Shown: positions 25,020 through 34,289 of the stretch, piece after piece
Layout: every line of letters starts with the position of its first letter
How positions within the stretch are numbered: position 1 is the first letter of the stretch
Assembly: GCF_002150035.1 (NCBI RefSeq)
Contig: NZ_NETS01000010.1
Coordinates: 186,001 to 250,000 of the forward strand
Direction of reading: 5' to 3'
Length of the DNA stretch: 64,000 bases
DNA from: Leptospira venezuelensis
GTDB lineage: Bacteria; Spirochaetota; Leptospiria; Leptospirales; Leptospiraceae
The notes under the pieces: model-generated
Database searches by the model: none
What the model was told of the DNA's origin: nothing
Seen by the model: only the letters and a program-made list of their open reading frames with translations
Translations under genes and position numbers: made by a program

Positions 25020-25789
25020 CAGATATCCCCTTATATTTAAGAATAGATCGGTTTAAAAAATATATAAAGATCAGAAGTAGGAAAATCGGCCAAAACCGGT
25101 CCCACTTTTTCAACAAAACCCGATTTTTCCAGTCTGTCTATCCTTTTTGGCCTCCCTTATTTCGCGAAGAAATACAAGCCCGAAACCGATTTCCTCCTAC
25201 GGACTCCAAGCCCACCGACCTAACAAAAGTTCCTAAATCCCTGCCGAACTAAAGTCAGTAAAAATTAAAAGAATATTATAAATTCTTAAATTTCCCCAGG
25301 AAAATCTTCATCGGACACTATTGCTTTCATCAACACAAAACACAAAAATTCTCCTCCGAGGAAACCCGGATTAAAGCCCTGCGCATCGCTGCCGCGAATT
25401 CTAAGAAAAAGATTTACCGTGTAAGAGGACCCTTTTATGAAAAAAGATCGCCCCACCCTGCTTTGGGTGGGGGCCGGTCTGGTGGTACCCTTAATCCCGT
25501 GCATATTCAATGCCCGTATCATAATCTTAAATAAAAATCAAACGATTTCTTCACTCCGATCTATGTTGGAATTCCAACATATTTTCTACTTGCAAATCAA
25601 ATTCTCAACCTTCTCTGATTCACTCATGTTTCGCATAACGTATAACAACTTGTAGCTCAAATTTGTACAAAAAACTCAAGCGTTATTAATAACATTCGTT
25701 TTACATAAAACAATCCATTCGTCCCCAGATGCGATCTCTTTGTCCCTAATAAATTGACTAGTTTCAAAACCTGGAGTAAACTCCCGCGT
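25020..25789. other. 770-bp intergenic region without a supported gene
   Basis: Three open frames of 70-85 codons here lack ribosome sites and recognisable sequence, and I reject them. The stretch holds the 14-mer CGCATCGCTGCCGC (25382-25395, repeated exactly at 50179), a G/C-rich hairpin (25451-25472) and a perfect palindrome (25563-25580). The remainder is A/T-rich and would carry the promoters of yebC and of the LytTR operon. Confidence 0.6.
25420..25580. repeat. Palindrome-bounded element, decayed copy B
   Basis: Core hairpin CCCCACCC (25451-25458) and GGGTGGGG (25465-25472), preceded by GATCG as in copy C. Right end is an 18-bp perfect palindrome around GTTGGAATTCCAAC (25563-25580). At the expected left end only TGTAAGAGGACCC (from about 25420) remains, a possible decayed TGTAGGAG palindrome. 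The left boundary is therefore uncertain. Confidence 0.45.
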
Positions 25790-26518
25790 ATGCGAATCCT
25801 AATCGTAGAAGATGATGTATTGTCCTCTCGCTGTTTAGAAATTTTAGCGAAAGAATTTTTGGATGAAAAGATACAAAGTATCCATACAGTTTCCGATCCG
25901 GAATCTGCAGCGGAATTTATACGAAAAAATTCCTTGGATTTACTATTCTTAGATATAAATCTAAAAGGAGAAACCGGCTTTAAACTTTTGGAAATCGAAA
26001 GCAGAAGTTTCTTTCAAACGATTATTGTATCTTCTGAAAGAGACAATGCAGTAAAAGCTTTCGAATTTTCGGTGTTGGATTTCCTACCGAAACCAATCAC
26101 AAGGGAAAGATTCGGAATTTCCATCCAAAGATATCTTTCCTCTCATCCAAATTTATTTTCTCCAAAAGTAATTCCTCTCAAAAAAGAAGAAGGGGTCAAT
26201 CTGATCGAACCTGAGAATATAATCTTCGCAAGATCTGAAAGAAATTATGCCAGACTATTTACCAAAGACGGAAATGTGGAGAAAGTCAGAAAAACTTTAG
26301 ATCAACTCCAGAAAGATCTGGAAGCCCACGGATTTTTCAGGGCGCACAGAAGTTATCTGGTCCGCTTGGAAGAAGTCAAAAAGATCTTATTCAAAACACC
26401 CACTACTTATAGACTTCTACTTCATACAGATCATAACATTCCTGTTAGTCGATCTCAGGGAAGCAAGCTTCTGTCATTATTCAAAAATTCAAATCATAAG
26501 GTTTTAGGTCTGCCGTGA
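25790..26518 (+). CDS. LytTR-family response regulator
   Basis: A 242-residue two-component regulator. The receiver domain (1-120) has the acidic pair Asp8-Asp9 in IVEDDV, the phospho-acceptor Asp55 in LFLDINLKG and the Lys in FLPKPI. A LytTR DNA-binding domain follows (about 142-238): NIIFARSERNYARLF, then FFRAHRSYLVRLEEVKKI and HNIPVSRSQGSKL. Start set at MRILIVEDD, the family norm, not at the ATG 12 codons before. Its stop overlaps the GTG start of the kinase gene by four bases, so the two form one unit. Confidence 0.92.
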   Translation: MRILIVEDDVLSSRCLEILAKEFLDEKIQSIHTVSDPESAAEFIRKNSLDLLFLDINLKGETGFKLLEIESRSFFQTIIVSSERDNAVKAFEFSVLDFLPKPITRERFGISIQRYLSSHPNLFSPKVIPLKKEEGVNLIEPENIIFARSERNYARLFTKDGNVEKVRKTLDQLQKDLEAHGFFRAHRSYLVRLEEVKKILFKTPTTYRLLLHTDHNIPVSRSQGSKLLSLFKNSNHKVLGLP

Positions 26519-27921
26519 AACATTTCTACGTTGCCATTCGATTTAGAACTAAAAACTTTATATTATCTATAAAGAAACATTTTCAGATCTTAAACGAAGT
26601 CAGAAGAAACGAAGAATTCATTCGATCTGCTTACTTCGAAGTATATTTGATACTCAGATATCTTTTTCCTTTTTTATTTGTAGTTTATATTCCATTCGCA
26701 GTTCTCGACTGGACTGACTTTCTTAAAAACTCTGGATACTTTCCGCTCTTAATTTATAATTCTATTTTTATTCCAGGTTGTTTTCTTTTTACGGCTTTAC
26801 TGAATTTTCCAATCCTTAAAAGCGAAAAAAGCAGAAGATGGATCACTATAGCCGGAACATTATTCCTTACTTCTGCGGGTACAGCGATGAACCTGCTTAT
26901 CTTCCAATTCGGAACTGATATCTCTTTATTTGCATTTACCCAACTTGGGATCGCAGTTCTTCTCCGTTATCCTGATAAAACGAAGAAGGTTATCTATTTC
27001 ACAAATTACGCAGTATTCTTCGCGGCCATGTTCTGGTTGGGAAAGAACTCATCATTTTTGATCCAAAATTTTTTCTTCACTATGGTCATGACCATTCTAT
27101 TAGATCTGATCAGTTTTTTAACCAAGGTGAATTCTTTTCATAAAGAACAATCCATCCGTGATCTGAACCGAAAACTGGTAATGGAATCTATAAAAAAATC
27201 TGAAATTTTAAGGATAGCAATCCATGATCTTAAAAGCCCTGTCACAGGGATCTTAAGTTTAGTAGGACTTTATACAAGAGAACCAAGTCATATTTCTACA
27301 AATCGGATAGATTCTTCTTATGCAGATCCTCCTGAAATTTTGGATCATATAGATAGAACATCCCGAAAAATTTTAGAATCTATCGAAGACATTTTATACC
27401 TCGCAAGTTCCGGAGATGCAGAAACGATCGATAACCAAACCCAAAAATTAAATCCAGAACTACTTCTAAAATCAGTTGCCTGCAACCTCAACTTCTTATT
27501 CTCCTCGAAGAACATAAGGGTAGAAGATAGACTCTCAGAGTATAATTTCTACTTCCAGGCGAATCCGCAGATTTTATATAGAGTATTCGATAATTTATTA
27601 AGTAACGCCGCCAAATTCTCTCCTGAAAATTCAGAGATTTCTCTCAAAAGCCAACTCATCTCGGAAACATATGAGAAAATTCTAATTATCAAAATAGAAG
27701 ATTCAGGACCAGGATTCCAACCCGAAGACGAAAAAGACATGTTTAGGGAATTCTCCATTCTTTCCGCAAAACCAACCGGCTCTGAATCCTCTAGTGGGAT
27801 CGGACTCGCATTGGCTAAGAAACTATTGGATAGAATGGGAATTCGTATCCGCTTAGGTAACTCAGAAACCCTCGGAGGAGCCCAGGTGATATTAGAATTT
27901 CCGCAATCAAAAGCGAAATAG
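26515..27921 (+). CDS. Membrane sensor histidine kinase
   Basis: A 468-residue kinase with a GTG start that overlaps the regulator stop (GTGA). There are six predicted membrane helices between residues 45 and 202 and no large periplasmic loop, so it senses something in or at the membrane. His237 in IAIHDLKSPVTG is the phosphorylated residue of a HisKA domain. The ATPase domain has SNAAKFSPENSE, IEDSGPGF and SSGIGLALAKKLL. It is presumably the partner of the LytTR regulator. LytTR regulators usually pair with LytS-type kinases, so this HisKA/HATPase partner is unusual. Confidence 0.9.
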   Translation: MKHFYVAIRFRTKNFILSIKKHFQILNEVRRNEEFIRSAYFEVYLILRYLFPFLFVVYIPFAVLDWTDFLKNSGYFPLLIYNSIFIPGCFLFTALLNFPILKSEKSRRWITIAGTLFLTSAGTAMNLLIFQFGTDISLFAFTQLGIAVLLRYPDKTKKVIYFTNYAVFFAAMFWLGKNSSFLIQNFFFTMVMTILLDLISFLTKVNSFHKEQSIRDLNRKLVMESIKKSEILRIAIHDLKSPVTGILSLVGLYTREPSHISTNRIDSSYADPPEILDHIDRTSRKILESIEDILYLASSGDAETIDNQTQKLNPELLLKSVACNLNFLFSSKNIRVEDRLSEYNFYFQANPQILYRVFDNLLSNAAKFSPENSEISLKSQLISETYEKILIIKIEDSGPGFQPEDEKDMFREFSILSAKPTGSESSSGIGLALAKKLLDRMGIRIRLGNSETLGGAQVILEFPQSKAK

Positions 27922-27948
27922 GGAGTTAAGAACTGGAGGCAAATTAAA

Positions 27949-29358
27949 ATGAAAGATGTGAAGAGAATTTGGCTTGGGGGAATAGTACTAGCGTTATCCG
28001 TAACGTCATTTTTCTGTAGCCCTGACCAAAATACGAACAATACGCAGGACCTAGCTTTATTAGGAGGACTTTTAGAAACTTCCGAAAAAGGAGCAGGTAA
28101 TCTGGCAGGATTAGATAACACGGATCCAAAGGCCCAAAATATTTTGGACGATCTAACGAGCGTTGTCTATGGATCTTACGATGTGGTGTATATTCCTGGT
28201 GCAGTTTGCAGTAACGGAACACCTTACAAAATATTCGTGGATCGTGCAGACGGGATCTTGGATTGGATTTTAGGATATTCGAGTAGACTTCTGGTTTATA
28301 TGGAGCCGGGAGGAGCTTGCTGGGATTACGAAAGTTGTACTGGACAAACAGGCATTAGAGGAGCTGCGAATCCGAATGGTGTTCCTGACAATCATATGAA
28401 CTTTGGAGCGTTTATAGATCCAAATGTTCCTGGAGGAAGTCCAAACGCTGTAATCTCACCGATTATATTAAAAAACCATCCTACTGGACAAAACGTTAAA
28501 ACTTCTAATTGGAATAAAGTTTTCCTTCCTTATTGCACTGGAGATGTGTATGCAGGAAATAAGGTCGTAACTTATTCGGATCCAACCGGACAAAATCCTC
28601 CGATTACTTATCGTCACGTAGGCGCCAAAAATATGGAACTGGTCATCAATTGGCTGAAGAATAATTTCAATAAGCCGAAAGAGATGCTCGTTTCCGGATG
28701 TAGTGCAGGTGGAGCTGGCTCTTTGATCAATTATCATTTCATTAGAAAAGCTTTAAGTCCTTCTAAAAGTTATCTATTGAATGATTCAGGACCTATCTTT
28801 CCCGCTCCCGGATTTGGGAACCAATGGCCTTTGCACCAAAAGATTAAAGATGCTTGGAACACAGAGTATTTTATCAGCAAGGCACAACCTGACTTTCCTT
28901 CCGTAGATATTCGTGCGGATTATGGAAAGATCAGCGAAGCATTGGCTCAAAAATATCCGAACGACAAATTAGCAATCACTCTATTCAGAAGGGATGCTAA
29001 TTATTCTATGTATTCTTATGCAAGATTCTATGGATTGGACGAGAACAATCCTGCGGATAAGGAATACATCATTTCCACTCTTTGGGCTCAGGACATTGAG
29101 AATTTGAAGGCTCAATACGATAGATATCCAAATCTGGAATACTTTATTCCGTATTACAGAAGTATAAATGAAAGTCATTGCACTTCTATTGTGGAATTTA
29201 CTGGAACAGAAATAGAAAACACCGGAATTACACTCGGTACCTTCATTAATGATTATCTACTTGGAAGCTCCACTTTCAGAAGTTTCTTTGAAAGTGTGAA
29301 TCCTAATGATGCAAACGTAACGAATTTCTGGTTCGCGTTAGTTAATCTTCTACTATGA
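27949..29358 (+). CDS. Pectinacetylesterase/Notum-family lipoprotein
   Basis: A 469-residue lipoprotein (signal 7-21, FFCSP, Cys23) preceded by GGAGG. LLVYMEPGGACWDYESC and KVFLPYCTGDVYAGNKV match the pectinacetylesterase family; the nucleophile is Ser252 in SGCSAGGAGSL. The family includes plant pectin acetylesterases and animal Notum, a carboxylesterase that removes a lipid from Wnt. In a bacterium without obvious pectin breakdown genes, the substrate is open: an acetylated glycan or a lipid ester. It lies 27 bp after the kinase gene on the same strand, so it may be transcribed with the two-component pair. A strong terminator follows. Confidence 0.82.
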   Translation: MKDVKRIWLGGIVLALSVTSFFCSPDQNTNNTQDLALLGGLLETSEKGAGNLAGLDNTDPKAQNILDDLTSVVYGSYDVVYIPGAVCSNGTPYKIFVDRADGILDWILGYSSRLLVYMEPGGACWDYESCTGQTGIRGAANPNGVPDNHMNFGAFIDPNVPGGSPNAVISPIILKNHPTGQNVKTSNWNKVFLPYCTGDVYAGNKVVTYSDPTGQNPPITYRHVGAKNMELVINWLKNNFNKPKEMLVSGCSAGGAGSLINYHFIRKALSPSKSYLLNDSGPIFPAPGFGNQWPLHQKIKDAWNTEYFISKAQPDFPSVDIRADYGKISEALAQKYPNDKLAITLFRRDANYSMYSYARFYGLDENNPADKEYIISTLWAQDIENLKAQYDRYPNLEYFIPYYRSINESHCTSIVEFTGTEIENTGITLGTFINDYLLGSSTFRSFFESVNPNDANVTNFWFALVNLLL

Positions 29359-29367
29359 TCTCTCGGG

Positions 29368-29398
29368 GAAGGCGGTGGAATTCACCGCCTTCTTTTTT
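29368..29398 (+). terminator. Rho-independent terminator
   Basis: GAAGGCGGTG (29368-29377), loop GAATT, and CACCGCCTTC (29383-29392) form a perfect 10-bp stem followed by TTTTTT. It ends the pectinacetylesterase-like transcript; the opposite-strand transporter gene stops just beyond it. Confidence 0.92.
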
Positions 29399-29408
29399 CA
29401 TTCTAATG

Positions 29409-30290
29409 TTAAGCCACTTTTTCTTCTTTCAATGGAACTACATAACCCCAGAAAAGAGCCATAGCAATTCCTGCAATGTACATCCAAATACTAAAGATCG
29501 CAGAAGGTAAAGCCACCTTAGGTCCAAAAAATTGGATAGCAAGAGTCATACCCAGAGTAGTGTTCTGGATCGCAACTTCGATAGAGATAGTTCTGCTTTG
29601 TCTTTCTGCAATTCCTAGAAGTTTCGGAACAAAATATCCGGCTACAAATCCGAAAGTATTATGAAGAATAACAGCAAGTCCAACTAAAAGGACCATATCT
29701 ATAAAATTCTCTCTGTTTTTGTAAGTCACGAATGCAACCACAAAAACCAAAAACGCAATGGAGAAAATTTTATAAGGACTTTCTATCTTTTTAGCAAAGT
29801 TTGGAAATTTATGTTTTACTGCCATTCCTATAGAAATCGGAACTACTATGATCGCGATCACAGTTTTCAACATTTCGAAAAATGAAATCTGCATCACACT
29901 TGAACCAGTTGGATCCAATAAAGAACCGAAAAAAGTAACAATCACAGGAGTAAGCAGCGGACAAAGAAGTGTAGAAAGAGCAGTGATAACAACTGCAAGG
30001 GCAACATCACCCTTTGCTAAATAATTGATCAAATTTGATGTGGTCCCGCTTGGACAAGATCCCACAAGAATGACGCCTAACGCGAGTTCGTATTCCAAAC
30101 CTAAGATCAATACAACTGCGTAAGCAGCCAAAGGCATGATCACGAAATGGCCCAAGGTACCGACCAAGGTTTGGAGAGGAGTTGTAAAAATCCTTTTGAA
30201 GTCCCCGATTGCCAGCCCGAAACCCATTCCGAGCATTACGATTGCCAAAAGAGCCGGAAGTAGTCCTTTTTCGACTGCACCTAATTGCAT
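29409..30290 (-). CDS. Bile acid:sodium symporter (SBF) family transporter
   Basis: A 293-residue membrane protein with nine or ten helices. GVILVGSCPSGTTSNLINYLAKGDVALAV holds the SBF/BASS family signature (CPSGTTSN), and AIQNTTLGMTLAIQF the second sodium-site region. The bacterial family moves organic anions such as bile acids, pantoate or sulfonates with sodium; the substrate here is unknown. It is a single gene with a 282-bp upstream region. Confidence 0.88.
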   Translation of the reverse strand: MQLGAVEKGLLPALLAIVMLGMGFGLAIGDFKRIFTTPLQTLVGTLGHFVIMPLAAYAVVLILGLEYELALGVILVGSCPSGTTSNLINYLAKGDVALAVVITALSTLLCPLLTPVIVTFFGSLLDPTGSSVMQISFFEMLKTVIAIIVVPISIGMAVKHKFPNFAKKIESPYKIFSIAFLVFVVAFVTYKNRENFIDMVLLVGLAVILHNTFGFVAGYFVPKLLGIAERQSRTISIEVAIQNTTLGMTLAIQFFGPKVALPSAIFSIWMYIAGIAMALFWGYVVPLKEEKVA

Positions 30291-30331
30291 GATTCTCTCC
30301 TTAACATAACACCTGTTTTATTATTTTTATC

Positions 30332-30354
30332 TCCGAGAAGAATCTCGGATTTTC
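30332..30354. promoter_or_regulatory. Hairpin in the leader between divergent transporter and DUF4442 genes
   Basis: TCCGAGA (30332-30338), loop AGAA and TCTCGGA (30343-30349) form a perfect 7-bp stem. It lies 42 bases before the transporter start on the minus strand. It reads as a terminator (TTTT) only on the plus strand, where no gene precedes it. Confidence 0.3.
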
Positions 30355-30524
30355 TTTCCGAAAACGTATCTTACTGACCGGAAAGCCCTGATGTGAAAAG
30401 CTTTTTTTCTCCCGGGTCCGAACGAGTTTCTAATCCAAAAAACCTATATTTTTCATCGAATCGTCAAAAGAACCCAATCCACCATTTTTATAGTCCAGAA
30501 AGTTCTGAATCCAAACAACTTGCA

Positions 30525-30544
30525 TTAGTTTGACATAAAACTAA
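30525..30544. promoter_or_regulatory. Operator-like dyad upstream of the DUF4442 gene
   Basis: TTAGTTT and AAACTAA are perfect 7-bp arms separated by six bases, 41 bases before the start codon. The place suits a repressor overlapping the promoter; no regulator gene is adjacent. Confidence 0.35.
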
Positions 30545-30584
30545 ATCAATTAAGAAAAGGACATTCTCACACATGGAGGAAAGA

Positions 30585-31118
30585 ATGTACACATTATCAT
30601 TCTCCGTTTTGGAATCCGAATTTTTACAAAGAGCATTAGAAAAATGGAAACTACTTAGATTTAACAGAATGATCCAAAAAAATTGGCCTGTTTATCATAG
30701 GCTTGGTCCAAGATTCGAATTTGCATCTAGAGATCTTTTAAAACTAAAAGTCAGATTTCCTTTTAATAATAAAACCAAAGGTTATAATGGGCTTCATTTC
30801 GGCGGGGCAATCTACGCATTTGTAGACCCTCTATACGTATTCTCACTTTCTGAAAATTTAGGTCCTGAATATCTTGTATTAGATACAAAAGCAGAGATCG
30901 ATTTTCTAAAAGCAAGCAACCAAGACCTGATATCAGAAATAGAAATCTCTTCTGAGGACATAAATGCGATCAAAGAAGAATGCAAAAACAAAAGGAAAAC
31001 GACCCGGATCTATTTTATAGAAATTTTAGATCCGAGTGGCCAGAAAATTGCTATTGTCAAAAAAACAATTTATATTAGGAAACTGAATCCTTCTTTTCCC
31101 ATAACTTCAAAACTATAA
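30585..31118 (+). CDS. DUF4442 hotdog-fold protein
   Basis: A 177-residue protein. LGPRFEFASRDLLKLKVRFP, then YNGLHFGGAIYAFVDPLY (about 72-90), match DUF4442, a hotdog-fold family related to thioesterases. The start is put at the second ATG (30585) because GGAGGAAAGA lies directly before it; the ATG four codons upstream overlaps that ribosome site. Its last 44 bases overlap the end of the converging sodium symporter gene. It is probably involved in acyl-group handling; the reaction is unknown. Confidence 0.72.
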   Translation: MYTLSFSVLESEFLQRALEKWKLLRFNRMIQKNWPVYHRLGPRFEFASRDLLKLKVRFPFNNKTKGYNGLHFGGAIYAFVDPLYVFSLSENLGPEYLVLDTKAEIDFLKASNQDLISEIEISSEDINAIKEECKNKRKTTRIYFIEILDPSGQKIAIVKKTIYIRKLNPSFPITSKL

Positions 31119-33045
31119 GCCCTGAAAGTATCGCAAACACAAGGAAGATAAAACCTAATGTATATTTCAATTGTAGAATATATCCTATTCCGAAGAGCCA
31201 CGCATATAAGGAGAATATCGCCAATAACCAGATCCGAATTCTGGAATAGAATTTTTTGCGAGCGGAAACTCCTCCCCATTTTCCCCAGAAGCCGAAAGGT
31301 TGCAACTTGGCTGCAAATGCATCTAATACTTTGTCCGGAACGGGAGCGGTCATAAAGGTTACTATAATGGAAACGATCACACTTCCTAAAGCTGTGAAGA
31401 ATAAAAGATAATCTGCATTTACATCCGGATATACTTTATATAAAATGAGTGAAAGAACTAAAGCAGTTCCCATCCCGGATAATTCCGTCCAAGCATTTGT
31501 TCTCCACCAAATCCATCTTAATATTTGAGGTAGACCTAAACCAGATGCCATTGCTAAGAAAAATTTCCAAGCGGATGCGATCGAATTCATCTGGGTTGCA
31601 ACCAAGATCGCAATGCCCGCCATCACAACTACAGCTATCCTTCCTGCGATGACTGTTTCTTTATTTTTAGCATCTGGTTTTATAAATCTCAGATATAGAT
31701 CATTCACTAGATAACTGGCACCCCAGTTGATATGAGTGTCTGCAGTAGACATGAATGCTGCCATTAAACTTACGAATACGAATCCCAAACACCCAGCAGG
31801 CAAAACGATCTTCATTAGCATTGGGTACGCGATCTCTCTATCAGACTGAACGACTACGCCTGCAGGTTGAAATAAGTCAGCATCATGTAAAGGGAACACT
31901 ACTAAGCATACAAGTCCCGTTAAAACCCAAGGCCATGTGCGTAAAATAAAATTAGCAATATTGAACCAAAGAGACCCGAGTTCCGCATCCTTAGGAGTTT
32001 TTGCAGTATGTAATCGTTGTGCTAAATATCCAGATCCATCTGAATGGTATTGAATCCACCATTGAACTCCTATGAATATTAGGAAAACTTGAAGAGGAAG
32101 CCCATGCTCTTCTTCTCCTATCCTTGGCCAAAAAGAAACGATGGATTCTGATTTGCCCGGATACAGTGTCTCTAATTTAGAATAAAGGCCTTCTAAACCA
32201 CCTACGTATTGGATTGCAAAAATCGCAAATAAGATTGCACCACCTATCCCCAAAGCAAACTGGAATAAATCAGTTAGGATCACACCTTGGATCCCGCCCA
32301 TACTACTGTAAAAAACTACAACGGAGAAAAGAATAAGAACAGTAAGGGTAGTATTCAAATCTCCTAATATTAAGAAGCTTGGCCAAGCATCAGAGATGGA
32401 TCTAAATACTTCTGCGCCAAGCAATACATTCCAATCTAAGAATGGAGCAGTGATCTTGGACATTGCCTTGAAAACCCAGCCCAATATGATGGAGTTAAAT
32501 AAAATACTTAAGAAAAACGCTTTTGCCGCTCTTAGGATTACTGCGCCTGTTCCGGAGTATCGTAATTCTACAAATTCTACATCAGTAAGAACTTCTGCCT
32601 TTCTCCAAGAAGCTGCAAAGAAAACTGTAATGATCAGATAACCGATTGCCCAGCTCCACCAAAGCCAGTTTCCACTTACCCCATCCAAGGCAACCATTCC
32701 TGTGATAACTAAGGGAGTGTCCGCGGCAAATGTAGTCGCAACCATAGAAGTTCCGAGCCACCACCAAGGAAGTTTTCTATCCGCCACAAAGTAGGAACTC
32801 AAACTTTCTCCAGCCTTAGAGGAAAGAAGAACCCCGACCGAAAAAGCGAAAATGATATAAGCTAAGATTAGATACCAATCGATAGGAGAAAAAATGGGGG
32901 CCCCCTTCTCCCAAAGCAGGGAGAACTCTCCATAAAGATCGGCCGACTTTCCTTGAAAACAAGGATTCTTTCCCGACTTCCAGATTTGATTTATCTTGAT
33001 CCCCTCTCCGAGCCCAAAAAGATGGTAGGCAGCGATGGCAAACAT
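31075..33045 (-). CDS. Sodium:solute symporter family transporter
   Basis: A transporter of about 13 helices with the SSS/LeuT-like pattern: IDWYLILAYIIFAFSVGV as first helix, then SYFVADRKLPWWWLGTSMVATTFAADTP, and FVSLMAAFMSTADTHINWGASYLVNDLY, a strong family signature. Members take up sugars, amino acids, carboxylates or other solutes with sodium. The start is uncertain. ATG 33045 overlaps the divergent aspartokinase start by 11 bp, and the 50 residues after it do not look like the family. The true start may be at a rare codon near 32895, just before SPIDWYL. Confidence 0.83.
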   Translation of the reverse strand: MFAIAAYHLFGLGEGIKINQIWKSGKNPCFQGKSADLYGEFSLLWEKGAPIFSPIDWYLILAYIIFAFSVGVLLSSKAGESLSSYFVADRKLPWWWLGTSMVATTFAADTPLVITGMVALDGVSGNWLWWSWAIGYLIITVFFAASWRKAEVLTDVEFVELRYSGTGAVILRAAKAFFLSILFNSIILGWVFKAMSKITAPFLDWNVLLGAEVFRSISDAWPSFLILGDLNTTLTVLILFSVVVFYSSMGGIQGVILTDLFQFALGIGGAILFAIFAIQYVGGLEGLYSKLETLYPGKSESIVSFWPRIGEEEHGLPLQVFLIFIGVQWWIQYHSDGSGYLAQRLHTAKTPKDAELGSLWFNIANFILRTWPWVLTGLVCLVVFPLHDADLFQPAGVVVQSDREIAYPMLMKIVLPAGCLGFVFVSLMAAFMSTADTHINWGASYLVNDLYLRFIKPDAKNKETVIAGRIAVVVMAGIAILVATQMNSIASAWKFFLAMASGLGLPQILRWIWWRTNAWTELSGMGTALVLSLILYKVYPDVNADYLLFFTALGSVIVSIIVTFMTAPVPDKVLDAFAAKLQPFGFWGKWGGVSARKKFYSRIRIWLLAIFSLYAWLFGIGYILQLKYTLGFIFLVFAILSGLIVLKLWEKKDSVS

Positions 33046-34258
33046 AATCGTCCAAAAGTACGGGGGAACTTCAGTAGGATCTCCCGATCGCATCCGGAAT
33101 GTAGCCGGTAGAATCAAACGTTATCATGAAGAAGGCAACCATGTTGTCGTAGTCGTTTCAGCAATGGGCCATACGACGGATGAGCTGGTGGATCTTGCTG
33201 ATAAGATCACTAAAAATCCTCCTAAGAGAGAGATGGATATGCTATTGTCCACAGGAGAACAAGTTTCAATTTCTCTTCTCGCGATGGCTCTTTGGGATGT
33301 AGGAGTTCCTGCAAAATCATTCACAGGTTCTCAGATCAAAATGATCACTGACGGGAACTTCTCCAATGCAAAGATCCAAGGAGTGGATCGTTCCAGAATT
33401 GATGCAGCGTTAAATTCAGGAAACGTTGTGATCGTAGCAGGATTTCAAGGAATAGACCTAGATGAAAACATCACTACGTTAGGCAGAGGTGGATCGGATA
33501 CTTCTGCGGTAGCGTTAGCTGCCGTGCTTGGCGCAAAAGAATGTGAAATTTATACTGATGTGGACGGGGTGTATACAGCGGACCCAAGAGTGGTTCCCCA
33601 AGCCACTAAACATTCCCAGATCACTTACGAAGAAATGTTGGAGCTCGCGAGCCTAGGTGCAGGCGTTCTTCATTCCAGAAGTGTTGAGTTAGGAATGAAC
33701 TACGATGTGGTGATCCATGTACGTTCCAGCTTTAATAATAATCCGGGGACTCTGGTTGTAAACGAGGACAAAATTATGGAAAAATTGAAAGTAAGCGGTG
33801 TTACCGCAAAGAACGACCAAGTCAGAATTACAATCGCAGATGTTCCGGACAAACCAGGGCTTGCAGCAGTTCTTTTTGGAGACTTAAGTTCCAAGGATAT
33901 TCTTGTTGATGTGATCGTTCAATCTTCTCCTTATAATGGAAGAAATACAATCTCCTTCACAATACCTAAAAAAGACCTGGTTCAGGCTCTTCCTATTTTG
34001 GAATCCTTCTGTAATTCTCAAGGAGCTAAAAAGCCTGAGATCAATGAAGAGATCTCTATTGTTTCTGCAGTAGGGATTGGAATGAAATCCCATGTGGGCG
34101 TGGCCGCTCAAATGTTCAAAGCTTTGGCGGAAAAAGAGATCAATATCGAAATGATCTCCACTTCAGAGATCAAAATCTCCTGTGTGATCCCAAGAATTCA
34201 TGCAGAAACTGCCGTAAACAAGATCCACGAGACCTTCGGGCTTTCGAAAAACGGTTGA
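33035..34258 (+). CDS. lysC: Aspartate kinase
   Basis: A 407-residue enzyme that phosphorylates aspartate, the first step to lysine, diaminopimelate, threonine and methionine. VQKYGGTSVG (6-15) and TLGRGGSDTSAVALAA are kinase signatures. YTDVDGVYTADPRVVP follows. Two ACT domains (about 265-400) give feedback control. The length is that of the common monofunctional class. It overlaps the 5' end of the divergent symporter gene, so at least one start must share promoter space. Confidence 0.95.
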   Translation: MANIIVQKYGGTSVGSPDRIRNVAGRIKRYHEEGNHVVVVVSAMGHTTDELVDLADKITKNPPKREMDMLLSTGEQVSISLLAMALWDVGVPAKSFTGSQIKMITDGNFSNAKIQGVDRSRIDAALNSGNVVIVAGFQGIDLDENITTLGRGGSDTSAVALAAVLGAKECEIYTDVDGVYTADPRVVPQATKHSQITYEEMLELASLGAGVLHSRSVELGMNYDVVIHVRSSFNNNPGTLVVNEDKIMEKLKVSGVTAKNDQVRITIADVPDKPGLAAVLFGDLSSKDILVDVIVQSSPYNGRNTISFTIPKKDLVQALPILESFCNSQGAKKPEINEEISIVSAVGIGMKSHVGVAAQMFKALAEKEINIEMISTSEIKISCVIPRIHAETAVNKIHETFGLSKNG

Positions 34259-34289
34259 ACAAGAGAGGATCGGGAGCATCCTTTTCCCT

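Noticed and set aside
25286..25522. 78-codon open frame on the minus strand
   Set aside because: It crosses the core of repeat copy B and shows no conserved feature.
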